In this document: positions 1-10,208 of the stretch, piece after piece
Layout of the letters: every line of letters starts with the position of its first letter
Numbering within the stretch: position 1 is the stretch's first letter
NCBI GenBank assembly: GCA_002368175.1
Contig: AP018172.1
Span: 5,087,001 to 5,151,000, forward strand
Reading direction: 5' to 3'
DNA length: 64,000 nucleotides
Origin: Calothrix sp. NIES-2098
Lineage (GTDB): Bacteria > Cyanobacteriota > Cyanobacteriia > Cyanobacteriales > Nostocaceae
Program-made: the position numbers and the translations under genes
Notes under the pieces: model-generated
Database searches by the model: none
What the model saw: the letters and a program-made list of their open reading frames with translations, nothing else
What the model was told of the DNA's origin: nothing

Positions 1-45
1 GTAATCAGTTCAAGGTCTGAGAAAACAACAATTTTGATGTCTAGT

Positions 46-81
46 TATGAGTTTTGAATGCTAGAAAATTCAAAACTCATA
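46..81 (-). promoter_or_regulatory. Perfect 14-bp inverted repeat downstream of nifD
   Basis: Two 14-nt arms (46-59 and 68-81) are exact reverse complements around an 8-nt loop, so the mRNA leaving nifD would form a strong hairpin just after the stop codon. There is no T-run typical of a terminator. It is more likely an intercistronic processing or stabilising stem between nifD and the gene to its left (probably nifK, outside the window). The structure is seen directly; the role is inferred. Confidence 0.6.
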
Positions 82-87
82 GCTTTT

Positions 88-1575
88 TCACTCACTTTTT
101 TTCCAAGGCGCGCCGATTAAGCTCCAGGTGGGGCTGTTGAGAGCGAGATCCATGTCACGGGCGAAGATAGCGAATCCGTCGTAGCCGTGGTACGGCCCAG
201 AATAATCCCATGAGTGCATTTGGCGGAAGGGAAGCGCCATTTTTTGGAAGACGTACTTCTCTTTAATCCCGGAAGCGATTAAATCGGGCTTGAGTGCTTT
301 CACAAAATGCTCAAATTCATAGGCAGATACGTCATCATAAATTAAAGTGCCATTTTCTACGTAGTGGGTAGTACGTTTATAGTCGTCGTTGTGACCGAAT
401 TCATAACCTGTACCGATAAGCTTCATACCCAGGTCTTCAAAGGCTGGAACAACGTGACGGGGACGCAAACCACCAACCATGAGGGCGACTGTTTTACCTT
501 CTAAGCGGGAGCGATATTTTTCGAGTACAGCTTTGGTTTGAGCTTCGTACTTGGCAATAACTTCTTCTGCTTTCGCTTGAATTGTCTCGTCAAACTTGGC
601 AGCAATTTCTCGCAGAGATGCCGCAATCTTGGTGGGGCCGAAGAAGTTATATTCTAACCAGGGAATACCATAAGCTTCTTCCATGTGGCGCGAGATGTAG
701 TTCATGGAGCGGTAGCAGTGAACTAGGTTCAGTTTCACGCTGGGGGTGAGCATCATCTCGTGTAGCGTACCATCGCCAGACCACTGAGCGACAACCCGCA
801 AGCCGATTTCTTCTAACAGGATGCGGCTAGACCAAGCATCACCACCGATGTTATAGTCCCCGATAATGGCTACATCGTAGGGGCCGGGTTCAAATCCGAG
901 AGTGCCTTCTTTCTTGGCTTTGTCAGCTTTGGGGAATACCCAGTCGCGGATGGTGTCGTTGGCGATGTGGTGACCGAGGGATTGGGATACACCCCGGAAG
1001 CCTTCGCAACGTACAGGAACAACAGTTTTACCAGTTTCCTTGGATTTCTTCTTAGCTACGGCTTCGATATCGTCACCAATTAGACCAATGGGACATTCGG
1101 ATTGTATGGAGATACCGCGATTGAGGGGGAACAGTTCTTCAATCTCATCGATTAATTTAGCAAGCTTTTTGTCTCCACCAAAGACAATGTCCCGTTCTTG
1201 GAAGTCGGAGGTGAACTGCATCGTGCCGAAGGAATCGATACCAGTAGTACCGATGTAGTAGTTACGCCGACCTGACCAGGAGTAGTAACCGCAACCAACG
1301 GGGCCGTGGCTGATATGAACCATGTCTTTGATGGGGCCCCAAACCACACCTTTGGAACCTGCATAGGCGCAACCACGGGTGGTCATTGTACCGGGAATGG
1401 ATTTGATATTGGACTTAACGCCGCAATCAGATTTACCTTCTTCGTAAACGTTTAAGTGTTTTTCGCGCTTTTTGCGCGATTTTTCAGGGTAGGCTTCTAG
1501 AGCCTCTTGAATAAGTTCTTTCTTCTCTTCAACTGGCGTTGGTTTGCTCAAAGTAGCGGATTCAGGAGGTGTCAT
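88..1575 (-). CDS. nifD: Nitrogenase molybdenum-iron protein alpha chain NifD
   Basis: Alpha subunit of the MoFe protein, which with NifK carries the P-cluster and FeMo-cofactor and reduces N2. The 495-residue product has the P-cluster cysteines in [17 protein letters not shown] and [12 protein letters not shown], and the FeMoco region near the C-terminus with [14 protein letters not shown] (the cofactor histidine). I chose the ATG at 1575 (MTPPES...); nine codons upstream stay open but do not resemble the family start. Length is normal and the frame is intact, so there is no nifD excision element here. It is the last complete gene of the minus-strand nif run; nifK should follow off the left edge. 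Confidence 0.97.
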   Translation of the reverse strand: MTPPESATLSKPTPVEEKKELIQEALEAYPEKSRKKREKHLNVYEEGKSDCGVKSNIKSIPGTMTTRGCAYAGSKGVVWGPIKDMVHISHGPVGCGYYSWSGRRNYYIGTTGIDSFGTMQFTSDFQERDIVFGGDKKLAKLIDEIEELFPLNRGISIQSECPIGLIGDDIEAVAKKKSKETGKTVVPVRCEGFRGVSQSLGHHIANDTIRDWVFPKADKAKKEGTLGFEPGPYDVAIIGDYNIGGDAWSSRILLEEIGLRVVAQWSGDGTLHEMMLTPSVKLNLVHCYRSMNYISRHMEEAYGIPWLEYNFFGPTKIAASLREIAAKFDETIQAKAEEVIAKYEAQTKAVLEKYRSRLEGKTVALMVGGLRPRHVVPAFEDLGMKLIGTGYEFGHNDDYKRTTHYVENGTLIYDDVSAYEFEHFVKALKPDLIASGIKEKYVFQKMALPFRQMHSWDYSGPYHGYDGFAIFARDMDLALNSPTWSLIGAPWKKSE

Positions 1576-1678
1576 AATTCTATGGGGATGAGGGAGTTGC
1601 AAAGTGGGTGCGGGGATCGTGGCAGGGAGGAAGTGAGATGGTGGTTAGATGGCTGGAAGTCTGTGAATTATCGGTTAA

Positions 1679-1702
1679 TTAATGTGGAGAACGCTCCATT
1701 AA
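1679..1702 (-). promoter_or_regulatory. Stem-loop in the nifH-nifD intergenic region
   Basis: TTAATGTGGAG (1679-1689) pairs with CTCCATTAA (1694-1702) around a 4-nt loop with one bulged base. It lies 47 bp after the nifH stop on the transcribed strand. Such stems behind nifH are commonly associated with processing that leaves abundant nifH message; here that is inference from position and structure. Confidence 0.4.
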
Positions 1703-1748
1703 CGAACTCTGGCGACATCGTGACACCATCACACTGCGATCGCAGCAA

Positions 1749-2711
<963 letters not shown>

Positions 2712-2821
2712 TTAGTTGTTTGGTTGCGATCGCTTGTAAGAACGTCGCTGGTGGCGCTCGCCCTAACACCTTTGGTTCGGGAATAGAGATAGATTGCATA
2801 TATTTGGTTAAGTGGTAATTT

Positions 2822-3757
2822 CTAACGACCCTTAGCAAGGCTGAATAATGGGTCAACAGCTTCTACTCGTAAGCTTGGGCTAACACGCTCTTGTAACTTG
2901 GCTTCAACGGCAACTTTCAGGGTAGCGGTACTGCTAGGACAGGAACCACAAGCACCTTGCAATACTACTTGCACTCGATCGCCATCGACATCGTAAAGTT
3001 CAATATCTCCGCCATCAGCAATTAGTAGTGGTCTAACTTCTTCATCGAGAATTTTTTGAATCAAGGCGATTTTTTGGACTGTGGTTAGCGCTCGTGGGGA
3101 TTGCTCTTGAGTAGTAGCAATATTTGCCGCAATTTGAGTGCTGATTTTATAGCTAGTACCAACAGCTGATTCCTGTTTCACCGTAGCGATTAGGTCATCG
3201 ATATTAGCAAGGCAAGAACCGCAACCGCCACCAGCCTTGATATAGCTTGTTACCTGTTCCGCAGTGGTGAGGTTGTTTTCTTGAATTACCCGGCGAACCT
3301 TGGCTTCGCTAATGCCAAAGCAACTACAAACTAAAGCACCTTCATCATCGTCATGGGCAACTACAGGAATACCCCGGTATTTGAAAATTGCTGCTTCTAA
3401 CGCTTCTTGTCCCATCACAGAACAGTGCATTTTGGCTTCTGGTAATCCACCCAAGTATTCAGCAATCTCTTTATTGGTGACTTTCAGCGCTGCATCTAAG
3501 GTAAGACCTTTAATTAACTCAGTCAAAGCCGAAGAAGATGCGATCGCACTTGTACAGCCAAAAGTTTGAAACCGAGCATCAAGAATCTTATCGCTGTCTA
3601 CTTCTATTTTCAGGTGCAGTCTCAAAGCATCACCGCAAGCAATACTGCCCACTTCACCAAAAACCACTGCTACACCTGATTCATCGCTATTTTCAATTGC
3701 ACCTTGGTTTTTGGGGTTGTAAAAAAGTTCTAGTACCTTATCAGTATAATCCCACAT
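2822..3757 (-). CDS. nifU: Fe-S cluster scaffold protein NifU
   Basis: Scaffold on which NifS-derived sulfur and iron are built into clusters for nitrogenase. All three modules of full-length NifU are present in 311 residues. The N-terminal IscU-like domain has cysteines 41, 68 and 112; the central permanent [2Fe-2S] domain has C144, C146, C179 and C182 (VCSCFG ... GGGCGSC); the C-terminal Nfu domain has CGSC in GACGSCPSS. It starts 101 bp downstream of the nifS stop on the same strand and is almost certainly cotranscribed with it. Confidence 0.97.
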   Translation of the reverse strand: MWDYTDKVLELFYNPKNQGAIENSDESGVAVVFGEVGSIACGDALRLHLKIEVDSDKILDARFQTFGCTSAIASSSALTELIKGLTLDAALKVTNKEIAEYLGGLPEAKMHCSVMGQEALEAAIFKYRGIPVVAHDDDEGALVCSCFGISEAKVRRVIQENNLTTAEQVTSYIKAGGGCGSCLANIDDLIATVKQESAVGTSYKISTQIAANIATTQEQSPRALTTVQKIALIQKILDEEVRPLLIADGGDIELYDVDGDRVQVVLQGACGSCPSSTATLKVAVEAKLQERVSPSLRVEAVDPLFSLAKGR

Positions 3758-3818
3758 GACCGCTTTCAGATTGTGTATGAATTATTGAATATTCGACATT
3801 AGGTATAAAGTAAAACTT

Positions 3819-3858
3819 CCCCCTCTGCCCCTCTGCTTCCTCTGCTCCCTCTGCTCTC
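3819..3858. repeat. Short tandem repeat (GCAGAGG-type) between nifS and nifU
   Basis: A purine/pyrimidine-biased run of GCAGAGG-like heptamers (read on the minus strand) begins directly at the nifS stop codon. Related runs occur at 10240-10278, 53500-53536 and 60607-60675. This is the short tandemly repeated repetitive sequence class typical of heterocystous cyanobacteria. Confidence 0.7.
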
Positions 3859-5055
3859 TTAGTGAGCCAAAGCCTCTTCCCTTCCTTGCAGCCAGTCGGC
3901 TTGGTCGTTATTAAAGGGAGAAATAGTGCGTAAACGTTCAACAATTGGCGGCATTACTTCTAAAACTCGGTCTATCTCGGCTTCAGTGGTGTAACGTGAA
4001 AGACTGAAGCGAATCGAACCGTGTAAAGTGGTATATGGTAATCCCATTGCCCGCAAAACATGGGAGGGTTCCAAAGAACCAGAAGTACAAGCGGAACCAG
4101 AAGACGCACAGATACCGTATTGGTTGAGGGATAATAAAATCGCTTCGCCTTCGATATATTTGAAACCGATGCTGGTGGTGTTGGGTAATCTTTGCGTAAT
4201 ATCACCGTTAACTTCGGTATCATTAATTGTAGATAGTAAACCTTTTTCTAGGCGATCGCGTAATGCTTTTTCCCGTTGCACATCTTTTAAATGTACCTGA
4301 GCTAATTCCGCAGCTTTGCCTAAACCAATAATACCGGGAACATTCTCTGTACCTGCTCTGCGTCCCCGTTCTTGATGTCCGCCAATTAACAGGGGACGGA
4401 ACCTCACACCGCGTCTGACGTACAACGCACCCATACCTTTGGGAGCATGGAGTTTATGACCGGAGAGGGTGAGCATATCAATGCTGCTGGTCTTGAGGTT
4501 GAGGGGAATTTTACCCACAGCTTGCACTGCATCTACATGAAAGATAGCACCTGCATCCTTTGCCCACAACCCAATCTGCTCGATGGGGAAGACTACACCG
4601 GTTTCATTGTTGGCGTACATGGTGGAAACTAAAGCAGTATTGCCAGTTAAGGAGGCTTCTAGTTCCATCAAGTCAATTTGACCCTTGCGGTCTACAGAGA
4701 GGTAGGTGACTGTGTAACCTTGTTTTTCCAGTAGTTTGCAGACATTGAGGATAGCTGCATGTTCTACTTGAGTGGTAATAATGTGGCGCTTATCGGGTTG
4801 GGCGGCTAAAGCGGCTTTGATAGCTGCATTATTGCCTTCAGTACCGCAACTGGTGAAGATAATTTCCGAATCTTCTGCACCCAACAAAGCTGCAACTTGC
4901 GCTCTCGCTTCTCTGACTGCTTTTCCTACTTGTCCGCCAAAGCTGTGCATCGAAGAAGGATTACCGTAAAACTCGGTGAGGTAGGGCAGCATTGCCTGTA
5001 TAACTTGTTCATCTACCTTGGTTGTAGCATTATTATCTAAATAAATTACATTCAT
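3859..5055 (-). CDS. nifS: Cysteine desulfurase NifS
   Basis: PLP-dependent enzyme that releases sulfur from cysteine as a persulfide and passes it to NifU. The PLP lysine is in LSGHKLHAPKG, and the mobile-loop catalytic cysteine is in CASSGSACTSGSLEPSH. The product has 398 residues, a normal length. Its ATG overlaps the fdxN stop as ATGA (4-bp overlap), implying translational coupling. The stop codon abuts a heptamer tandem repeat. Confidence 0.97.
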   Translation of the reverse strand: MNVIYLDNNATTKVDEQVIQAMLPYLTEFYGNPSSMHSFGGQVGKAVREARAQVAALLGAEDSEIIFTSCGTEGNNAAIKAALAAQPDKRHIITTQVEHAAILNVCKLLEKQGYTVTYLSVDRKGQIDLMELEASLTGNTALVSTMYANNETGVVFPIEQIGLWAKDAGAIFHVDAVQAVGKIPLNLKTSSIDMLTLSGHKLHAPKGMGALYVRRGVRFRPLLIGGHQERGRRAGTENVPGIIGLGKAAELAQVHLKDVQREKALRDRLEKGLLSTINDTEVNGDITQRLPNTTSIGFKYIEGEAILLSLNQYGICASSGSACTSGSLEPSHVLRAMGLPYTTLHGSIRFSLSRYTTEAEIDRVLEVMPPIVERLRTISPFNNDQADWLQGREEALAH

Positions 5056-5435
5056 GCTTCCAGACTCATCACATCTTGTTTACGCTGGGAAAATTGCTCG
5101 GAAAGTTTTTGAGAGTACAGATTAAACCAGCGTTCCCAGTAATCTGCTTGATAAGTTCCTTTTAACTTCGCCACTAAACGGTCGTGAGTAGCAAACCAAG
5201 ATTCCCAGTAATCAGTCAGTGCTTTTACGCAACCATCTTGTATCGGACATTCGGCGGCACATTGGGCTACACCATAAGCACCAACACAGTTTGTACAAAG
5301 GCTAGAGTCAATCCAGTAGCGATCGCCTGCGATAATTTTAATAGCACCAGTAGGACAAACAGACCGACAGCGAGACTCCTTCGGATTCGCTACGCTAACG
5401 CAAGAAATACATTGGCGAGTAATCTTGTAAACCAT
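5052..5435 (-). CDS. fdxN: Nif-cluster 2[4Fe-4S] ferredoxin FdxN with an insertion in the first cluster motif
   Basis: Bacterial-type ferredoxin of the nif cluster, 127 residues. The second cluster motif reads CTNC...AQCAAECP as expected. The first normally reads C-x2-C-x2-C-x3-CP; here eight residues (VSVANPKE) separate the second and third cysteines, giving C-x2-C-x10-C-x3-CP. The extra 24 nt at 5377-5400 (GTTAGCGTAGCG... on the coding strand) resemble a dispersed Nostoc-type repeat and keep the frame. The gene is otherwise uninterrupted, so the 55-kb fdxN element of Anabaena is absent. Whether the first cluster still forms is unknown. Confidence 0.9.
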   Translation of the reverse strand: MVYKITRQCISCVSVANPKESRCRSVCPTGAIKIIAGDRYWIDSSLCTNCVGAYGVAQCAAECPIQDGCVKALTDYWESWFATHDRLVAKLKGTYQADYWERWFNLYSQKLSEQFSQRKQDVMSLEA

Positions 5436-5454
5436 GATGATTCTCTTTTTCAGC

Positions 5455-5477
5455 GGTCAACAGTCAACGGTCAACAG
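5455..5477. repeat. GGTCAACAGTCAAC tandem repeat at the nifB stop
   Basis: Three imperfect heptamer-type units (GGTCAAC / AGTCAAC / GGTCAAC) span the nifB stop codon and supply its last residues (TVDR). This class of repeat is widespread in heterocystous cyanobacteria. It lies in the 28-bp gap before fdxN. Confidence 0.6.
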
Positions 5478-6927
5478 TTTTCTCTAACCCTTTGATATAC
5501 TGCTCGTAAAATTCCAAAGCCACTTTTTCGATTACGTCGTAAGCTTCAACTGTCTGTAAACCAGCTTTCTGCAATTCTTCCTGAGGACAGTGACCAATTT
5601 TAGAAACTAGAACCGCTTTACAATCGGAGATAGCTTGAATAATGTTGTCTAAAGTCGCTTCCTCACCATATCCACTTTGGCAATAGTGGTCAATTTTGCG
5701 ATGACCGACAAATTTAGCGCTGCTACCATCTACTTCGTAAACCATAAACTCTTTAGCGTGACCGAAGTGCTGGTTAACTAAACCGCCGCCTTTGGTAGCG
5801 ACTGCAACTAAGATTTTTGGTCTGTTCTTGAGAGCAGTTGTTTGCAAAGTCTCTACAGCTTTTTCTTTGGTAGCTTTGATTTCTTGTTGAGATTTCTCTA
5901 TCTGTGCATGGACTTCTTGGCGTTGCTCCAAATTGTATTCTGGAGCCATTTCCATGAATTTATCTTTGGTAAATTCTTGACTGCGGTCTTCACCCAATAA
6001 TCCTACCGCATCAGCGCGACATTGACGACAATGGCGCATCATTTTCATATTACCAGAACATTTATCTTGTACAGCTTTCAATTCTTTAGGATTGGGGCCG
6101 CGTTGACCAGTCAAACCAAAGTGAGTACCGTGTTCTGGGGCAGAAATCAAGGGCATAATATTATGCAGAAACGCACCCTTGGAACGAATGACTTCGTTGA
6201 CTTCTACCAAATGTTCGTCGTTAATTCCCGGAATCATTACCGAGTTAACTTTGCACAGAATATCTGCTTCTTGGAGAACCTGCAATCCCTCCATCTGCTT
6301 TTCATGCAGAATGCGGACACCTTGAATTCCTCTGTAGCGTTTGCGGTTGTAGTGAACCCAAGGATAAATTTTCGCGCCGATTTCTGGGTCTACCATATTA
6401 ATAGTTATGGTGACATGATCGATATTCAGTTGTTTAATTCGATCTACATAATCGGGAAGCATCAATCCGTTGGTTGATAGGCAAAGTTTGATATCTGGTG
6501 CTTTCTCGGCAATTAACTCGAAGGTGCGGAAAGTCTTTTCTGGATTCGCTAGGGGATCTCCGGGGCCTGCAATTCCCAAAACGGTCATTTGGGGAATTTT
6601 TCCAGCAATCACTAAAACCTTGTGTGCTGCTTCTTCTGGTGTGAGCAATTCGCTAACTACACCAGGACGACTTTCGTTAGCACAATCATATTTGCGGTTG
6701 CAATAGTTGCATTGGATGTTGCAAGCTGGTGCAACTGCAACGTGCATCCTTGCATAGTGGTGGTGTGCTTCTTCGCTATAGCAAGGATGTTTCTCAATCC
6801 GCGCCTTGATTTTTTCATCTAAGCTAGTTGTGGCATCAGTTTTACTACTGCAACCACAACCGCCAGATTTGGCTTGAGTTTTTGTCTCCGTAGTGGCAGA
6901 AGTTAGTAGCCCTGTAGGTGGTGTCAT
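5464..6927 (-). CDS. nifB: FeMo-cofactor biosynthesis radical SAM protein NifB
   Basis: Builds NifB-co, the [8Fe-9S-C] precursor of FeMo-cofactor, from Fe-S clusters and S-adenosylmethionine. The radical SAM motif is CNIQCNYC (residues 69-76). The product has 487 residues: an N-terminal Cys/Gly segment (GGCGCSS), the radical SAM barrel, and a C-terminal NifX/NafY-like domain from about residue 365 ([21 protein letters not shown]). It is the first gene of the minus-strand operon leading into fdxN (28 bp) and nifS. The 5' region is unusually long and repeat-rich. The final residues come from a tandem repeat crossing the stop. Confidence 0.97.
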   Translation of the reverse strand: MTPPTGLLTSATTETKTQAKSGGCGCSSKTDATTSLDEKIKARIEKHPCYSEEAHHHYARMHVAVAPACNIQCNYCNRKYDCANESRPGVVSELLTPEEAAHKVLVIAGKIPQMTVLGIAGPGDPLANPEKTFRTFELIAEKAPDIKLCLSTNGLMLPDYVDRIKQLNIDHVTITINMVDPEIGAKIYPWVHYNRKRYRGIQGVRILHEKQMEGLQVLQEADILCKVNSVMIPGINDEHLVEVNEVIRSKGAFLHNIMPLISAPEHGTHFGLTGQRGPNPKELKAVQDKCSGNMKMMRHCRQCRADAVGLLGEDRSQEFTKDKFMEMAPEYNLEQRQEVHAQIEKSQQEIKATKEKAVETLQTTALKNRPKILVAVATKGGGLVNQHFGHAKEFMVYEVDGSSAKFVGHRKIDHYCQSGYGEEATLDNIIQAISDCKAVLVSKIGHCPQEELQKAGLQTVEAYDVIEKVALEFYEQYIKGLEKTVDR

Positions 6928-7134
6928 TGAATTTCGCTACGTATTTGGGTTGGGGGCTGGCATGATAGAGGATGCTGGAGTTTCAATCTCAGCTTGGAAT
7001 TAAAGTCACGTTGCACTTTAGAGAGCAGTGACTTCTATTCATCGAGACTTGCTACTATCACATCTTCAATTACCGATCGCTACAACCTTGGATAGTTATA
7101 AATGTCAAGTTTTTGTTAATGCATTAGGTTGTTA

Positions 7135-7173
7135 GCGATACTTTTTGTTAGTGCTTTAAGTATTTAACACTAC
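7135..7173 (-). promoter_or_regulatory. Candidate NtcA-activated promoter upstream of nifB
   Basis: GTATTTAACACTAC (7160-7173) fits the NtcA consensus GTA-N8-TAC exactly. Reading toward nifB, a -10-like TATCGC starts 20 nt further on (7140-7135), close to the spacing of class II NtcA promoters. A start near 7128 would give a leader of about 200 nt. The -10 is weak, so this is a candidate only. Confidence 0.4.
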
Positions 7174-8220
7174 ATGTTTTATTTATAGCAGCCGCTGCAA
7201 AAGAGGTTCTTGAGAGTGTTCTTTATAATTTATTAAATTAATTAAGCTTGTACTCAAAAATCGAACCTTATAATTACCAAGGTTTGAGAAGATTTTCAAA
7301 AAGTTTTTAGGTATGGGTACTAGTATTTTTTGGTTAGGCTACGAGTATTTATGATGAAGGGGTTCAAGTATTTATGTACTCGCCTTGAACCTAATACTAG
7401 TAATAGTTTGAGCGTAATATAAGTTGTTTTTTGGTCTTGCTAATCTGTACTCAGTTTGTGTTTCCTCGCTGCCTAAATGCCCTATTTACTTAGGTAGTTT
7501 GGAGATAAATAACTGGAGTAATTAACTAAGGACTACTCCAGTTTTTTAGCGAAATTCAATTCCGTATCTAAAATAACACTTTTTTTATTGAAACAAGTAT
7601 TTTTAAAATAACTTTATCTAAAATCGTGTCTACATATACAGACGCACTAACTTCCTCAACCTCAGGATACTATTAACAAATGGTAGGTTTGACCCCTCAG
7701 GCTAACGGTTTTCTAGACTTTTTGCAGCATTGTTGGTCAGGCGATCGCAAAGTAAAAGCTGATTTTTTTCCGAAACTTAGCAATAAAACAGTAGACTGTA
7801 GCTGGATATACAGAAAAATTTTTTTCAATAAATTTCATCTCTGAGTACAGATGAGTACACAGGAAAATATTCACAAAATTATGACAAGAGCGTCTGCAAG
7901 TCTCGCTTGGTTCAAAGTTTAGCTTGAGTCAACAACTCACTTTCTAGCCTAATAAATACCAGTACCTCTCATCTCAAAATACTAGTACCCTGGCGTGAAA
8001 AAAACTTTTTTTAGCTTGTAAATTCTGATGGCATCGGGATCGATAGTAATTGAGTACAAGCTAATATATGCAATAGTGCGATCGCCTCCGCCTGATATAA
8101 CTAACACATAGCTTTATTGCAAGAGTCAGTTGTAAATTGTCATTTGCCAATAAGGCAATAGACAATATTCATTTGTCCTCTGCCTTGTCTGCTTGTCCTC
8201 TCATCCCTCGAAGTTCTGAA

Positions 8221-8259
8221 CGTCGGCCTCCGGCGTTGCCTATGGTAACGCCTCCGACG
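8221..8259. repeat. Interspersed hairpin (GTCGG...GGCGTTGCC/GGTAACGCC...CCGAC)
   Basis: An almost perfect palindrome: GGCGTTGCC and GGTAACGCC flank a short loop, with outer TCGG/CCGA arms. It sits beside the MITE at 8277. It looks like an interspersed palindromic repeat rather than a terminator, as no gene ends here. Confidence 0.5.
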
Positions 8260-8276
8260 AGCAGATTTCTCTATTT

Positions 8277-8361
8277 GGCATTGCTGAATCAAGGGATGAT
8301 TTAATAATTTATCAAATGCTCCCTCTGCTTGCCTCAATTCATCCTAATATTCTGCAACGCC
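8277..8361 (-). mobile_element. MITE, short copy (85 bp), left of nifVZT
   Basis: It begins GGCATTGCTGAAT and ends ATTCTGCAACGCC, an imperfect terminal inverted repeat of about 13 bp. The body is the reverse complement of the element at 10209-10320. Flanks CTCTATTT (left) and CTCTATAT (right) look like an 8-bp target duplication with one change. There is no coding capacity, so it would need a transposase supplied in trans. Confidence 0.7.
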
Positions 8362-8602
8362 CTCTATATTATCTGCCTCATCTCCCTTTTTATTCCCATA
8401 TTGGGACTGCCTTTTTAAATAGAATCCATCGACCAACTCAAACAACTATTAGATGTTTGCAATGGAAATTAATAATTGCTCGTGTGGCAGTTGAGAATGA
8501 ATTAAAAATTATCAAAAGTTATTTTACCTCCTGCTCTGTGCCTTTCTTCGGTCATTGAACTTAAAAGCAAAAATTTAAAATCCTACAAGAGAAGTTGTGT
8601 AT

Positions 8603-9718
8603 ATGAATGCGATCGTTATTAATGACACTACACTTCGGGATGGAGAACAAGCGGCGGGTGTTGCCTTTAATATTGAGGAGAAAGTAGCGATCGCTCAATT
8701 ATTAAACGCTATTGGTGTAGGCGAGTTAGAAGTTGGCATCCCAGCAATGGGAGAAGTGGAAACACAAGCGATCGCTGCAATTTCAAATTTAGGTTTGCAA
8801 GCGCAACTTTTAGGCTGGAACCGGGCGACAATTTCAGATATTCAGGCTTCTATCGCCTGTGGTTTGCAGCGCGTACATATATCTGTTCCCGTTTCGGAAA
8901 TTCAAATTGCTGCCAAGTTTCACGGACAATGGCGCTGTATGTTAGACAAACTCAAAGATGCGATTAGTTTTGCACGCGATCGCGGTCTTTGGGTAGCGGT
9001 AGGAGGTGAAGATTCTTCCAGAGCCAATGAAAGTTTTCTCTTAGATGTCGCCATTTATGCTCAAGAGTGGGGTGCGTCCAGATTTCGATTTTGCGACACT
9101 ATCGGCATTCTCGACCCTTTTACTACATACACCAAAGTCAAGCAATTGGTGACGTATTTATCAATTCCTGTAGAGATGCACACCCATAATGACTTTGGTT
9201 TAGCAACAGCAAATGCTTTAGCTGGGTTGCAGGCTGGAGCCTTATCGGTGAATACAACAGTTAACGGCTTAGGGGAAAGAGCAGGTAACGCCGCCTTAGA
9301 AGAAGTTGTCATGGCACTTAAACGCATCCACGGAATCGATTTAGGAATTGACACAACTAGGTTGTTAGAACTGTCTCGCATGGTAGCCACAGCATCAGGT
9401 TGCAAAGTACCGCCTTGGAAAGCGATCGTTGGTGAAAATACCTTTGCCCATGAATCTGGTATTCACGCTCACAGTGTTTTACAAAACCCTGTGACTTACG
9501 AACCATTCGCACCCGAAGAGGTCGGTTGGGAAAGGCGCTTGGTTGTGGGTAAACATTCAGGTCGGCACTTAGTAGCTAACTTGTTACAACAACAGGGTAT
9601 CGATTTAAATCCAGATGAAACTCAATCCATCTTGGACGCTGTGCGGCAACAATCAATAGAAAACAAACGCAGCCTCGATATGCATGAACTATTGAGTTTA
9701 GTCCCATCCCAGAGGTAA
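8603..9718 (+). CDS. nifV: Homocitrate synthase NifV
   Basis: Condenses acetyl-CoA and 2-oxoglutarate to homocitrate, the organic ligand of FeMo-cofactor. The 371-residue DRE-TIM metallolyase carries NDTTLRDGEQAAGVAF at the N-terminus (metal site), the HTHNDFGLATANAL metal-binding histidines and the GERAGNAALEEVV motif. The ATG at 8603 was preferred to a GTG two codons upstream because AAGAGAAG lies at suitable spacing. First gene of nifV-nifZ-nifT, with only 4 bp before nifZ. Confidence 0.96.
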   Translation: MNAIVINDTTLRDGEQAAGVAFNIEEKVAIAQLLNAIGVGELEVGIPAMGEVETQAIAAISNLGLQAQLLGWNRATISDIQASIACGLQRVHISVPVSEIQIAAKFHGQWRCMLDKLKDAISFARDRGLWVAVGGEDSSRANESFLLDVAIYAQEWGASRFRFCDTIGILDPFTTYTKVKQLVTYLSIPVEMHTHNDFGLATANALAGLQAGALSVNTTVNGLGERAGNAALEEVVMALKRIHGIDLGIDTTRLLELSRMVATASGCKVPPWKAIVGENTFAHESGIHAHSVLQNPVTYEPFAPEEVGWERRLVVGKHSGRHLVANLLQQQGIDLNPDETQSILDAVRQQSIENKRSLDMHELLSLVPSQR

Positions 9719-9722
9719 TTTG

Positions 9723-9989
9723 ATGCAATTAGATGAATTAGAACTAGACTTGCCACCAGCCTTTGAAATTGGTTCAAAAGTTAGAACTCGCAAGCTGATC
9801 CGCAACGATGGCACATACCCCGGTCAAGAAATTGGGGCAACACTAGCAAAAAAGGGAGACATCGGCTACATCGTCAGTATTGGCACGTTTTTGCAAAATT
9901 CCTATATCTATGCAGTGCATTTTATCGAAAAAGGCTTAATTGTTGGTTGTCGCAAAAAAGAACTAGAAGCTGTTGAGGAAATTAAATGA
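9723..9989 (+). CDS. nifZ: Nitrogen fixation protein NifZ
   Basis: Small accessory protein (88 residues) that helps P-cluster assembly in NifDK. It shows the NifZ core: an N-terminal ELDLPPAFEIGSKVRTRKLIRNDGT-like stretch, GDIGYIVSIGTFLQ, and VHFIEKGLIVGCRKKEL. The ATG at 9723 has AGAGG nearby; a TTG one codon upstream is less likely. It overlaps nifT by 4 bp. Confidence 0.93.
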   Translation: MQLDELELDLPPAFEIGSKVRTRKLIRNDGTYPGQEIGATLAKKGDIGYIVSIGTFLQNSYIYAVHFIEKGLIVGCRKKELEAVEEIK

Positions 9990-10189
9990 AAATCATGCTG
10001 CGTCAAAATGCTGCTGGACAGTTATTAGTTTATGTTGCCAAAAAAGATCTGGAGGAAGAAGTCGTCAGTCAAACAGTGGGAGATGAAGGTAAAATTTTTA
10101 CTTTAGCAAACGGTTGGGAACTAGCAATTCCAAATTTACCAGAACCCTTACAATTACCGCAGACTGTAGAAGCTAAAAGGCTGTCTTAA
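9986..10189 (+). CDS. nifT: Nitrogen fixation protein NifT
   Basis: Small protein (67 residues) of the NifT/FixU family; its precise role is not settled. It begins MKIMLRQNAAGQLLVYVAKKD with the family VVS and GWELAIPNLP segments. Its start overlaps the nifZ stop (ATGA). It ends the nifVZT unit 19 bp before a MITE. Confidence 0.92.
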   Translation: MKIMLRQNAAGQLLVYVAKKDLEEEVVSQTVGDEGKIFTLANGWELAIPNLPEPLQLPQTVEAKRLS

Positions 10190-10208
10190 AGGAAGTGTAT
10201 AAAAATTA

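Larger units (their letters stand above)
6928..8602. promoter_or_regulatory. nifB / nifV divergent control region (about 1.7 kb)
   Basis: No gene of credible length or composition is visible here. The region holds a candidate NtcA site (7160-7173), six TGTACTCA/TGAGTACA octamers (7249, 7375 with one mismatch, 7446, 7842, 7852, 8051), three copies of AATACTAGTA (7317, 7393, 7977), a long hairpin (8221-8259) and a MITE (8277-8361). In heterocystous cyanobacteria nifB is switched on late by the activator CnfR (PatB). Linking any of these motifs to CnfR is inference. Confidence 0.5.

Noticed and set aside
88..1575. nifD interruption or excision element
   Set aside because: The frame is continuous from the expected N-terminus to the C-terminal cofactor region; likewise fdxN has only the short 24-nt insert.
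8316..8558. 80-codon plus-strand frame before nifV
   Set aside because: It begins within the MITE, has no recognisable motif and no ribosome-binding site.
6928..8602. tRNA or other structured RNA gene in the nifB upstream region
   Set aside because: No cloverleaf or conserved T-loop/anticodon pattern was found by eye; the hairpins fit dispersed palindromic repeats.
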